Shown one piece after another: positions 15,997-23,817 of a stretch of 64,000 bases of DNA. The number at the start of each line of letters is the position of its first letter. The first letter of the stretch is position 1. A program made the position numbers and the translations under genes. Location: contig NZ_BOOJ01000033.1 of the NCBI RefSeq assembly GCF_016863175.1, forward strand, positions 62,001-126,000, in the 5' to 3' direction. The notes beneath the pieces were generated by a model, which was given only the letters and a program-made list of their open reading frames with translations, was not told the origin of the DNA and did no database searches. This stretch comes from Paraplanobispora siamensis. GTDB taxonomy: Bacteria; Actinomycetota; Actinomycetes; Streptosporangiales; Streptosporangiaceae.

Positions 15997-16859
15997 TGGC
16001 CGGCGACCCCCGGGCGGTGGGCGACCGCATCGAGCAGCTCCTGGCCGGCCTGCGCGCCGGGCGTGACAGGCAGGCCGCCGAGGAGCTGGTCGGCCTGCTG
16101 GTCGGGATGTACGGCGAGGGCCTGAAACGGATCGTCACCCTGCTCGGCGGGCACGATCCGGTCCTGGTGTCCCGGCTGGCCGAGGACGACCTGGTGGGCA
16201 GCCTGCTGCTCCTGCACGACCTGCACCCGCTGGATGTGGACTCCCGGATCCAGCGGGCGCTGGACCGGGTGCGCCCCTACCTGGGGTCGCACGCCGGCGG
16301 GGTGGAATACCTCGGCGTCGACGAGCGGGGCGTCGCCCGGCTCAGCCTGGAGGGCACCTGCAACGGCTGCCCGTCCTCGACGCTCACCGTGAAGGCGGCC
16401 ATCGAGGGGGCGGTCCTGGACGCCGCACCGGAGGTCACCGGGATCGAGGTCGCCGGCGTGTCGGAGCCGCGGCCGGTCGAGCTGCTGCAGATCGGATCGC
16501 GTCCACCGGACGGATGGGGTGACGACACCGGCGAGGGGGACCCCACCCGTACCGGCTGGACCGCGCTTCCGGATCTGGGGCCGCCGACCGGCCGCCCGGT
16601 GAGCGTGACGGCCGGCGATGTGACGATCATGGTGTGCTCGGTGCGCGGCACGCTGTACGCCTACCGGGACGCCTGCCCCGCCTGCGGCTCCACGCTGTCG
16701 GGCGGGACGCTCAACGGGCACGTGCTGGCCTGCCCCGCCTGCGACGCGCACTACAACGTCCGGGTGGCCGGGCGCGGGATGGAGGACCCCGCCCGCCACC
16801 TGGATCCGGTGCCGCTGCTGTCCGACAGTCACGGCGTGCGCGTGGCGGTGCCGTCGTGA
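15996..16859 (+). CDS. NifU-like and four-Cys Rieske-like fusion protein
   Basis: The 287-residue protein joins two modules. The NifU C-terminal type domain (about 90-155) contains TCNGCPSS with C122 and C125, an iron-sulfur carrier motif. A Rieske-like beta fold (about 190-275) has CPACG at 227-230 and CPACDAHY at 246-249, where true Rieske proteins use Cys-x-His and Cys-x2-His. The four cysteines would make a rubredoxin-type or all-Cys [2Fe-2S] site. An electron carrier or cluster donor for HhySL is likely. It is translationally coupled to hhyL and to the next gene. Confidence 0.9.
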   Translation: MAGDPRAVGDRIEQLLAGLRAGRDRQAAEELVGLLVGMYGEGLKRIVTLLGGHDPVLVSRLAEDDLVGSLLLLHDLHPLDVDSRIQRALDRVRPYLGSHAGGVEYLGVDERGVARLSLEGTCNGCPSSTLTVKAAIEGAVLDAAPEVTGIEVAGVSEPRPVELLQIGSRPPDGWGDDTGEGDPTRTGWTALPDLGPPTGRPVSVTAGDVTIMVCSVRGTLYAYRDACPACGSTLSGGTLNGHVLACPACDAHYNVRVAGRGMEDPARHLDPVPLLSDSHGVRVAVPS

Positions 16860-17482
16860 CGGGCGGCGGCGAGGGGCTGCGCCGGTTCGTCGGCGCGCGT
16901 TCCACGCCGTCGGCCGCCACGGACAAATGTGACATGTGCGGGATCCTCGTCGGCTTCGACCACGGACACGTGGTCGACGTGGACAACCGCGCCCTGATGT
17001 GCGTGTGCCGGGCCTGCTTCATGCTGTTCACCTGGGAGGAGGGCGGCGGCCGCTACCGGGCGGTGCCCGGGCGCTACCTCTACGATCCGGAGCGGCCGCT
17101 GGCCCCGCAGGAGTGGCGGAGGCTGGGGATCCCGGTCGGCTCGGCCTTCTTCCTGCGCGGCGAGTCCGGCGTCACCGCCTTCTACCCGAGCCCGGCCGGG
17201 GCGACCGAGTGCCTGCTGGACCTGCAGGCCTGGGCCGGGCTGGCCGAGCGCCACCCGCTGCTGAAGGCGGCGGCGCCCGAGGTGGAGGCCGTGCTCATCC
17301 GCGAGACCCCCGACGGGGTGGAGTGCTATCTGGTCCCGATCGACGCCTGCTACAGGCTGGCGGGCACCGTACGGATGTACTGGAAGGGGTTCGACGGCGG
17401 TCAGGAGGCGCACGAGCGGATCGAGGAGTTCTTCGCCGAGGTGCGCTCCCGGTCCCGGCCCTTCCACCCCCCGGAGGGATGA
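16856..17482 (+). CDS. hydrogenase-associated DUF5947-type protein
   Basis: This 208-residue protein begins with GTG overlapping the previous stop (GTGA). The N-terminal part has CDMC at 25-28 and CVCRAC at 49-54, a probable metal or cluster site, followed by an alpha/beta region (GIPVGSAFFLRGESGVTAFY, AVLIRETPDGVECYLVPID). From memory it matches the DUF5947 family that follows group 1h hydrogenase genes in Streptomyces and relatives. Function is unknown; cytoplasmic. Confidence 0.82.
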   Translation: MTGGGEGLRRFVGARSTPSAATDKCDMCGILVGFDHGHVVDVDNRALMCVCRACFMLFTWEEGGGRYRAVPGRYLYDPERPLAPQEWRRLGIPVGSAFFLRGESGVTAFYPSPAGATECLLDLQAWAGLAERHPLLKAAAPEVEAVLIRETPDGVECYLVPIDACYRLAGTVRMYWKGFDGGQEAHERIEEFFAEVRSRSRPFHPPEG

Positions 17483-17483
17483 C

Positions 17484-18125
17484 GTGGCCGACCTGTTCTT
17501 CGACTGCCTCGGCGCCCGCGCCGACCGCTACGCCGTCACCCCGGGCATGACGCTGCAGCTGCGCGTCACCGAGACCGGCGGCGAGCGGGTGGAGGCGATC
17601 GCCCTGCGCTGCCAGATCCGCATTGAGCCCCACCGGCGGCACTACTCGGCCGCCGAGGCCGAGCGCCTGCACGACCTGTTCGGCGACCCCGGGCGCTGGT
17701 CGGACACCCTCAAGCCGCTGCAGCTGGCCACGCTGTCCACGATGGTGCCCGGGTTCACCGGCGGCACGACCGTCGAGCTCGCGCTGCCGGTCACCTACGA
17801 CCTGGAGATCGCCTCCACCCGCTACTTCAGCGGGCTGGACGACGGCGTGGTCCCCCTGCTGCTGCTGTTCAGCGGCACGGTGTTCGGCACCCGCGACGGC
17901 CGGATCCAGGTGCAGCAGGTGCCGTGGAGCAAGGAGACCTCCTACCCGATGCCGGTCGAGGTGTGGCGCGAGACGGTCGACCTGCACTTCCCCGGCAGCG
18001 CGTGGCTGCGCGTACGCCGCGAGACCCTCGACGCGCTGCAACGCTTCAAGTCCCGCAACGCGCTGCCCAGCTGGGACGGCGCGATCTCCGCCCTTCTCGA
18101 CCGAGAGGAGACCGGGCCATGGTGA
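17484..18125 (+). CDS. hydrogenase-associated DUF6084-type protein
   Basis: The 213-residue product (GTG start one base after the previous stop) is beta-rich and without cysteine clusters or membrane segments. It has a conserved-looking core of RIEPHRRHYS, LYDLEIASTRYFSGLDDG-like strands and VWRETVDLHFPGSAWL. From memory it fits DUF6084, the usual neighbour of DUF5947 in hydrogenase loci. A scaffold or adaptor between the enzyme and its electron acceptor is possible but unproven. Confidence 0.8.
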   Translation: MADLFFDCLGARADRYAVTPGMTLQLRVTETGGERVEAIALRCQIRIEPHRRHYSAAEAERLHDLFGDPGRWSDTLKPLQLATLSTMVPGFTGGTTVELALPVTYDLEIASTRYFSGLDDGVVPLLLLFSGTVFGTRDGRIQVQQVPWSKETSYPMPVEVWRETVDLHFPGSAWLRVRRETLDALQRFKSRNALPSWDGAISALLDREETGPW

Positions 18126-18223
18126 CGCGCGTGCTGAAGATAATGCTGCTGGTGCTGGTGGTGACCCTGATCATCAGATCGGTGCCGGACATCAAGCGGT
18201 ACATCAAGATCCGCAACATGTGA
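18119..18223 (+). CDS. 34-residue membrane peptide of hydrogenase operon (DUF6893-like)
   Basis: ATG 18119 lies inside the end of the DUF6084-type gene. The peptide has one membrane helix (LKIMLLVLVVTLIIRS) and a basic end PDIKRYIKIRNM, which I recall as the DUF6893 small-protein signature near hydrogenase genes. It could anchor the soluble hydrogenase complex to the membrane. It ends the structural operon. Confidence 0.75.
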   Translation: MVTRVLKIMLLVLVVTLIIRSVPDIKRYIKIRNM

Positions 18224-18252
18224 CGCGGCGGCGCTCCGTCGGGCGGGTGCCC

Positions 18253-18420
18253 GGCCGCGCAGGCGGGTTCGGTACGGATGCTCGGGCGCTCAGCCGCGCA
18301 GGCGGGTACGGTTCCACACGGGTGCTCGGCCGCGCAGGCGGGTTCGGTTCCGCACGGGTGCTCGGCCGCGCAGGCGGGTACGGGTGCTCGGGTGCTCGGG
18401 TGCTCAGCCGCGCAGGCGGT
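18253..18420 (-). repeat. five tandem copies of the hypF 3' end
   Basis: GCCGCGCAGGCGG begins at 18254, 18293, 18329, 18365 and 18407 with periods of 36-42 bp. The last unit is the hypF C-terminus itself (codons for Arg-Leu-Arg-Gly plus stop, read on the minus strand), so the other four lie downstream of hypF. The region separates convergent operons. Confidence 0.75.
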
Positions 18421-20875
18421 CCCGTGCGGCCGCGACCGCCGCCTGACCCAGGCTGATCCCCCCGTCGTTGGCCGGGACCCTGGAGTGGGTCAGGACCCGG
18501 AACCCGGCGGCGGACAGCCCGTCCACCGCCCGCTCCAGCAGCAGCAGGTTCTGGAAGACCCCGCCGGACAGGGCGGCCGTGCGCACCCCGGTCGCGTCCC
18601 GGAGCGCGACGCAGCAGCGCACGACGAGATCGGCCACCCCGTTGTGGAACCGGGCGGCGATGACCGCGGGATCGGTGCCCGCCAGCAGATCCTCGGCCGC
18701 GGCCCGCACCAGGTCGGCCCCCGCCACCACCAGCGGCCCGCCGGGGGAGATCGACGCGCGGTAGCGGCCGCGTTCGGCGGGATCGGCGTGCTGTTCCAGC
18801 TCGATCGCGGCCTGGCCCTCGTAGGTGATCGCGTCGCGCAGGCCCAACAGCGCGGACACCGCGTCGAACAGCCGGCCCGCGCTGGAGGTGAGCGGGGAGT
18901 TCACCCCCGCGCGGGTCAGTGCCAGGACGTCGGTCCACCGGGCGCGGTTGCGTACGGCCACCGCCAGTTCCTCCGGCGCCTGTCCGCCGTAGGCGGCCTG
19001 GAGATAGGCGGCGGCCATCCGCCACGGCTGCCTGATCGCCGCCGTGCCGCCCGGCATCGGCACCGGCGCCAGGTGACCGGCCCGCTCGAAGGAGGTCAGG
19101 CCGGCCAGGAGGAACTCGCCGCCCCAGACGGTCCCGTCGGGCCCCAGGCCGAGCCCGTCGAAGGCCACCCCGAGCACCGGTCCCGGCTCGCCGTTGTCGG
19201 CCAGGCAGGAGGCGATGTGCGCGTGGTGGTGCTGCACGCCGACCAGCTCGGCGTCCTCCAGCGTGTCCGCCAGCTCCACGGCGTACTTGGTGGACAGGTA
19301 CTCCGGGTGCAGGTCGTGCGCGACGACCCTCGGCCGGATGCCGAACAGCGCGGAGAAGTGCTCGACGCCCTCGGTGAACGACCGCAGCGTCTCGTAGTTC
19401 TCCAGGTCGCCGATGTGGTGGGAGACGAAGGCCCGGTCCCCCTCGGCCAGGCAGAAGGTGCTCTTCAGCTCCGCGCCGCAGGCCAGGATCGGTCGCGGGG
19501 CGGTCCGGCGCAGCTCGACGGGGTCGGGCACGTAGCCCCGTGAGCGGCGCAGCACCGACCCGCGCCCGCGGAACGGGCGCACGACCGAGTCGTCGGTGCG
19601 GACGTGGATGGGCCGGTCGTGGGTGAGGAAGGCGTCGGCGATGCCGCCGAGCCTGGCCAGCGCGTCGGAGTCGCGGTGGACGATCGGCTCGTCCGAGACG
19701 TTGCCGCTGGTCAGCACGATCGGCTCGGCCACGGCGGCGAGCAGCAGGTGGTGCAGCGGGGTGTAGGGCAGCATGACGCCGAGCCTGCGGTTGCCGGGCG
19801 CCGCCGAGGCGGCCACCGGCGCGCCGGCCCGCCGCTGCAGCAGGACGATCGGCCGGGCCCGGTCGGCGAGCAGCGCGGCGGCCGGCGCGTCGACCTCGCA
19901 CAGCAACCCCGCCTGCTCCAGGTCGGCGGCCATCACCGCGAACGGCTTGTCCTCGCGGTGCTTGCGCCGCCGCAGGGCCGCGACCGCGTCCTCGTCGGAG
20001 GCCAGGGCCGCCAGGTGGTAACCGCCCAGCCCCTTGACCGCCACCACCCGCCCGGCGCGCAGCAGCCCGGCGCACCCGCCGACCGGGTCACCGGGCAGCT
20101 CGGCGCCGCGCGAGTCCAGCAGCCGCAGCCGGGGACCGCAGTCCGGGCAGCACACGGGCTGGGCGTGGAAGCGCCGGTCGGCCGGGTCGTGGTACTCGGC
20201 GGCGCAGGCCGCGCACATCGCGAACCCCGCCATGGTCGTCAGGGGGCGGTCGTACGGCACGCCGCGCACGATGGTGAAACGCGGCCCGCAGTTGGTGCAG
20301 TTGACGAAGGCGTACCCAAAACGGCGGTCACCGGGGTCGGCCAGCTCCCTCAGGCAGTCGGCGCAGGTCGCCCCGTCCGGCGAGACCAGGGCCCGTGGCC
20401 GCCCCGAGGCGTCGCTGTCCACGATCGTGAACGCCCCCGCCGCACCCCCGCCACGCTCTCCGCCCTCGATCCCGGCAGCCTCCCCGCCGATCTCGGCGGG
20501 CTTCCCGGGACGCTCGTCCCTGCGGGCTCCGCTCCCGTCCGGCTCCTCGATCCCGGCCTTCGCGGGGGCGCGGGGCACGACGCTGATCCGGTCGACCCTG
20601 GCGAGCGGGGGAGCCTCCCGTTCCAGCGCGACCAGGAACTCCTCGACCCGCGCCGATGCCCCCTCGGCCTCGACGAACACCCCGTTCGCGTCGTTTCCCA
20701 CGCACCCGGCGAGACCGAGCCGGACCGCCAGGCCGTAGACGAAGGGCCGGAACCCGACGCCCTGCACGAGGCCCTCGACCCGCACGTCGACCCGCACCTG
20801 CTCGTCGGCCCGTGCCCGTTCGTCGGCTCGCGCCTGCTCGTCCACCCGCCCAGTGTGCACCCGGACGCGGCTCAC
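18404..20875 (-). CDS. hypF: carbamoyltransferase HypF
   Basis: HypF makes the carbamoyl group for the cyanide ligands from carbamoyl phosphate. Of 823 residues, about 28-100 are the acylphosphatase domain (VEGLVQGVGFRPF). A 45-residue Gly/Glu-rich insert (about 103-148) is not usual. Zinc-finger pairs follow (CADC, CTNC, CAAC, CPDC), then the YrdC-like domain (KGLGGYHLA, TSGNVSDEP) and the Kae1-like carbamoyltransferase domain (GVQHHHAHIAS, AFDGLGLGPDGTVWGGE, LSGGVFQN). GTG 20875 is preceded by GGGGAGA. It is the only hyp gene outside the operon. Confidence 0.94.
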   Translation of the reverse strand: MSRVRVHTGRVDEQARADERARADEQVRVDVRVEGLVQGVGFRPFVYGLAVRLGLAGCVGNDANGVFVEAEGASARVEEFLVALEREAPPLARVDRISVVPRAPAKAGIEEPDGSGARRDERPGKPAEIGGEAAGIEGGERGGGAAGAFTIVDSDASGRPRALVSPDGATCADCLRELADPGDRRFGYAFVNCTNCGPRFTIVRGVPYDRPLTTMAGFAMCAACAAEYHDPADRRFHAQPVCCPDCGPRLRLLDSRGAELPGDPVGGCAGLLRAGRVVAVKGLGGYHLAALASDEDAVAALRRRKHREDKPFAVMAADLEQAGLLCEVDAPAAALLADRARPIVLLQRRAGAPVAASAAPGNRRLGVMLPYTPLHHLLLAAVAEPIVLTSGNVSDEPIVHRDSDALARLGGIADAFLTHDRPIHVRTDDSVVRPFRGRGSVLRRSRGYVPDPVELRRTAPRPILACGAELKSTFCLAEGDRAFVSHHIGDLENYETLRSFTEGVEHFSALFGIRPRVVAHDLHPEYLSTKYAVELADTLEDAELVGVQHHHAHIASCLADNGEPGPVLGVAFDGLGLGPDGTVWGGEFLLAGLTSFERAGHLAPVPMPGGTAAIRQPWRMAAAYLQAAYGGQAPEELAVAVRNRARWTDVLALTRAGVNSPLTSSAGRLFDAVSALLGLRDAITYEGQAAIELEQHADPAERGRYRASISPGGPLVVAGADLVRAAAEDLLAGTDPAVIAARFHNGVADLVVRCCVALRDATGVRTAALSGGVFQNLLLLERAVDGLSAAGFRVLTHSRVPANDGGISLGQAAVAAARDRLRG

Positions 20876-20952
20876 GGGGCGGTCTCCCCGATCGCGGTCC
20901 GCGCGGGTACGGCGACCGCCGTCCTCGGCGGCCCCGGGTGCCCCTCCGGAGG

Positions 20953-21819
20953 TCACAGATGCTTGAGGATGGCTTCGGCCAGCCGGTCGGGGGACTCGAT
21001 GAGAGGCCAGTGGCCGACGTCCGGCCACACCTCCACCTCGGTCTGCGGGCGCAGTTCGAGCAGGCGGTGGACCATGTCCACCACGGCGATCGGGTCGAGG
21101 CCGCCCCATATCGCGGTCAGCGGGCCGGGGAAGCCGGTCAGGCCCGCGGTCCAGCGTTCCTGGTGGGTGCGGCGTTCCTCGACGTAGCGGATCAGGCGGG
21201 GCATCAGCCGGTCGCCGCCCTCGTGGCGGATCAGGGCGACCATCGCGGTCAGCTCGCCGTTCGGCGCCTTCCCGGACGGGAAGGTCTCGGCCAGGCCGCC
21301 CGCCAGCAGACCGGCGGGCAGCCCGTCGGTGAGGGGCTCGTCGGGGAGGGAGAGCAGGAACAGCTGACCGTCGGTGAGATGCGCCTGATCGATGAAGATC
21401 GACCCGTTGGTGAGGACCACCTGCTCGACCACGAACGGCAGCTCTCCGGCGGCCTGCCGTACCAGCAGCTCCGCCGCGACGGTGTCACCCATGTCATGGG
21501 CCACCAGGGCGCAGCGCTCGATCCCGCACGCGGTCGCGACCGCGACGGCCAGGTCCGCCTGCTCGAACAGCGAGTAGGAGCTGTCGGCAGGCTTGTCCGA
21601 CAGCCCGAACCCCAGGAAGTCGAAGGTCACCACGCGCCGGTGACCGGTCAGCCCGGCCGCGACGGCGCGCCAGTCGAAGGACGAGCCGGGGAAGCCGTGC
21701 AACAGCAGGACCGGCGGCCCCTCGCCCGTCTCGGAGACGAAGATCTCCTGACCGGCGTGGATCATCATGCGACCGCGGGCGCGCCAGTCGTCGACGGCGG
21801 CGGGAAGGTGCTCGGGCAT
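20953..21819 (-). CDS. alpha/beta hydrolase, haloalkane dehalogenase/epoxide hydrolase-like
   Basis: The 288-residue enzyme has the oxyanion motif LLLHGFPGSSFDW and a nucleophile elbow AHDMGD, in which the nucleophile is Asp, as in haloalkane dehalogenases and epoxide hydrolases rather than Ser esterases. The cap domain runs from about 130 to 210, and the C-terminal histidine is in DVGHWPLIESPD. Cytoplasmic. It sits between hypF and a secreted nuclease gene with no evident link to either. The start MPEHLPAAVDDW is retained because no better ribosome site is seen. Confidence 0.85.
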   Translation of the reverse strand: MPEHLPAAVDDWRARGRMMIHAGQEIFVSETGEGPPVLLLHGFPGSSFDWRAVAAGLTGHRRVVTFDFLGFGLSDKPADSSYSLFEQADLAVAVATACGIERCALVAHDMGDTVAAELLVRQAAGELPFVVEQVVLTNGSIFIDQAHLTDGQLFLLSLPDEPLTDGLPAGLLAGGLAETFPSGKAPNGELTAMVALIRHEGGDRLMPRLIRYVEERRTHQERWTAGLTGFPGPLTAIWGGLDPIAVVDMVHRLLELRPQTEVEVWPDVGHWPLIESPDRLAEAILKHL

Positions 21820-21841
21820 GTCGGCATTCTTCGCCGCCGCC

Positions 21842-21943
21842 CACGTCGGCGCCAGACCTCATCACAAGGTTTCGGTCCGCGGTCCGATGTCCGCGGTCCA
21901 CGTCGGCGCCCGGCCTCTTCACAGGATCCGGCCCGCGGTCCGC
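21842..21943. repeat. imperfect 57-bp-period direct repeat
   Basis: CACGTCGGCGCC followed by a CCTC-TCACA-GG-CCGCGGTCCG pattern occurs at 21842-21887 and again from 21899, about 80 percent alike. It lies in the 220-bp gap upstream of the hydrolase gene; no gene is seen there. Confidence 0.55.
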
Positions 21944-22039
21944 TGCCCGTGTTCACACCGGTGTCAGGCCCCTCCACTGGGTTTTCAGGTCCACGGGGCC
22001 GGTGTCCCGTTCACGCCGGCCCGGTGTTCCGCGTACGGC

Positions 22040-22732
22040 TCAGGGCTCGCAGACCACTCCGTCGCCGTCGCGGTCCTGGTACCAGTCGTACTCCGGGTCC
22101 ACGCCCTTGCGGTACGGGCCGAGACCGGCGCTGTTGGCCTCGGCGCATGTCCGGTAGCGCCGGTCGAGGTCCCGGTCGGGCCCGCCGGGCGTCGTGGGCT
22201 CGGGGGTCGGCGTCGGCGTCGGCGCGGGGGTGCCGCCGGTGCCGCACCTGCCCGACCAGATGCGCAGCCTCTCCTTGCGGGCCTTGTCCTGCTCGGCCCG
22301 CATGATCGCGATGTACTTGTCGTTCGGCTTGTACAGCACCGCCTTGCCGTACCCGTAGCGCACCAGGTTGCGGTTGACGAACACGCCCGAGGCGTTCCAC
22401 GCGTAGAACAGCGACCGCCCGTAGCGGTCCTTCGGGTCCTTGTCGGGCAGCAGCCGTACCGCCTTGCCCACCGGCAGCAGCGTCCCGGCGCGGGCCGTCG
22501 CCTCCTGGTGCCAGCACCGGCCCCGCTCAGGGGTGTCGACCTCCAGCAGTTGCACGCGGACGACCGGGCCGGTCGCGGTGAAGCGGACGTCGATCGTGTC
22601 ACCGTCCACGATCTTCACGACGGTCGCCTTCTTCGTGCCCTTCGGCACGGTGGCCGAGGCCGGTGCGATCGGCGCGAACGTGACCGTCAGGCAGGCCGCC
22701 GCGAGGACGGCGGCGGTGGAACGCATGTGCAT
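22040..22732 (-). CDS. secreted thermonuclease-like protein with Excalibur motif
   Basis: The 230-residue product has a signal peptide (about 1-27, ending near ASA). A staphylococcal-nuclease fold follows (VVKIVDGDTIDVRF, LLEVDTPERG, DRYGRSLFYAW, ERLRIWSG). After a Pro/Thr linker (about 165-180) comes an Excalibur-type calcium motif (YRTCAEANSAG, DRDGDGVVCEP). Exported enzymes of this type degrade DNA or RNA outside the cell; the Excalibur part may tether it to the wall. GGGAGA precedes ATG 22732. Confidence 0.9.
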   Translation of the reverse strand: MHMRSTAAVLAAACLTVTFAPIAPASATVPKGTKKATVVKIVDGDTIDVRFTATGPVVRVQLLEVDTPERGRCWHQEATARAGTLLPVGKAVRLLPDKDPKDRYGRSLFYAWNASGVFVNRNLVRYGYGKAVLYKPNDKYIAIMRAEQDKARKERLRIWSGRCGTGGTPAPTPTPTPEPTTPGGPDRDLDRRYRTCAEANSAGLGPYRKGVDPEYDWYQDRDGDGVVCEP

Positions 22733-22850
22733 CGAGTTTCTCCCGTGGCTGGGGGGCCGGTGGGGAGAAGACGTGCGGCGCGTGCACCAGGTTCACACGT
22801 TCCAGAGAAGAATGATGAGTTTCGCGCTTTCTGTGATCTGTGCGGTCGGC

Positions 22851-23183
22851 CTATGTCCTGCGGCGGTCCCGCGCCCGCGGGTCGCCGTCGTGGTCTTCCG
22901 GGGTGACCGCCGCGAAGATGCTGTGCAGGGTCGCGAGGTGGTGGGGGGACGTCAGGGGGCCCCGGCCGGAGACGGCCCGGGCTGCGGCGCGCCGTTCGGC
23001 GGCGCCGTCCTCGGGCCGGGAGCGGGACGGGCGCCCGCGCCGGGCGCGGGCCTCCTCCCGGCGCCGCAGCAGGAGGTCGGCGAGCTCCTCCACCGACCGC
23101 TCGGCGCGGGCGGGCGGGCGCGGGACGGTTTCCCCCGCCGGGAGAGGACCACGGCGGGAACGGGTGGGACCGGTTTTCGCCAT
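22851..23183 (-). CDS. small basic hypothetical protein
   Basis: The 110-residue ORF starts at an ATG with GAAGGA seven bases upstream. The product is Arg/Ala-rich with a helical amphipathic stretch (RSVEELADLLLRRREEARAR) and a less charged part (SPHHLATLHSIFAAVTPEDH). No family is recognised. The ribosome site and amphipathic pattern support it being real, but composition alone can create such frames in GC-rich DNA. Confidence 0.5.
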   Translation of the reverse strand: MAKTGPTRSRRGPLPAGETVPRPPARAERSVEELADLLLRRREEARARRGRPSRSRPEDGAAERRAAARAVSGRGPLTSPHHLATLHSIFAAVTPEDHDGDPRARDRRRT

Positions 23184-23379
23184 GCTGCGATCCTTCGCTT
23201 TCGACGCCGCTGCCGGGTTGCACCGTTGCTACGCGATTGTGAATTCCTCGCTGCTGTGATCATGGATGGGACAGCGGTCACAGGGCAAGACAGCTGTCAC
23301 GAACGGGACAGGGGGAATCGGCGGGAAGGCCGTGCCGGAGGTGAACCCGGCGGGGGAGGGGTGCGTATCTCGGGGCGTG

Positions 23380-23817
23380 ATGACATATCCGCGCATCGCC
23401 GCGCTCGCCCTCGCGGTCGCGCTCTCCGCAGCCTGCTCCTCCAACGGCGCCCCCGCCGGCGGTGCCCCGGCCGGTGGTTCCGGCGACGGGTACGGCGAGG
23501 CCGTGGCCCGGGAGAAGACGCTCACCGTCGAGGACCTGGCCGCCAAGCTCGACTGCAAGCCGGACATCCAGATCGAGGCGACCGAGCTGCGGCAGGGACA
23601 CTGCAAGACGTCGATGGGGGAGTTCTTCCTCACCACCTTCGCCACCCAGCAGGGCAAGGACGAGTGGATGGACGCCGCCCCCGAGTACAACCCGCACCTG
23701 GTCGGACACCTGTGGACCGCGCTGTCCACCCGTAAGGTGCTGGAGCGCGTGCAGGAGAAGATCGGCGGCGAACTGCACCTGACCGACCACCGGACTCAGA
23801 CGCCCGTGCCGGGCTGA
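23380..23817 (+). CDS. small lipoprotein
   Basis: The 145-residue protein has a type II signal peptide with Cys19 as lipidation site (ALSAACSSNG) and a Gly/Ala/Pro-rich spacer. The globular end of about 90 residues has two cysteines (LDCKPDIQIEATELRQGHCK) likely to form a disulfide. It would be anchored outside the membrane. No function is recognised. The gene end overlaps the convergent GAF regulator by 22 bp. Confidence 0.75.
   Translation: MTYPRIAALALAVALSAACSSNGAPAGGAPAGGSGDGYGEAVAREKTLTVEDLAAKLDCKPDIQIEATELRQGHCKTSMGEFFLTTFATQQGKDEWMDAAPEYNPHLVGHLWTALSTRKVLERVQEKIGGELHLTDHRTQTPVPG

Noticed and set aside
18253-18420. Possible CRISPR-like array
   Set aside because: Units are 13-bp cores with periods of 36-42 bp, the spaces between them are themselves similar, no cas genes are present and the unit is a copy of the hypF end.
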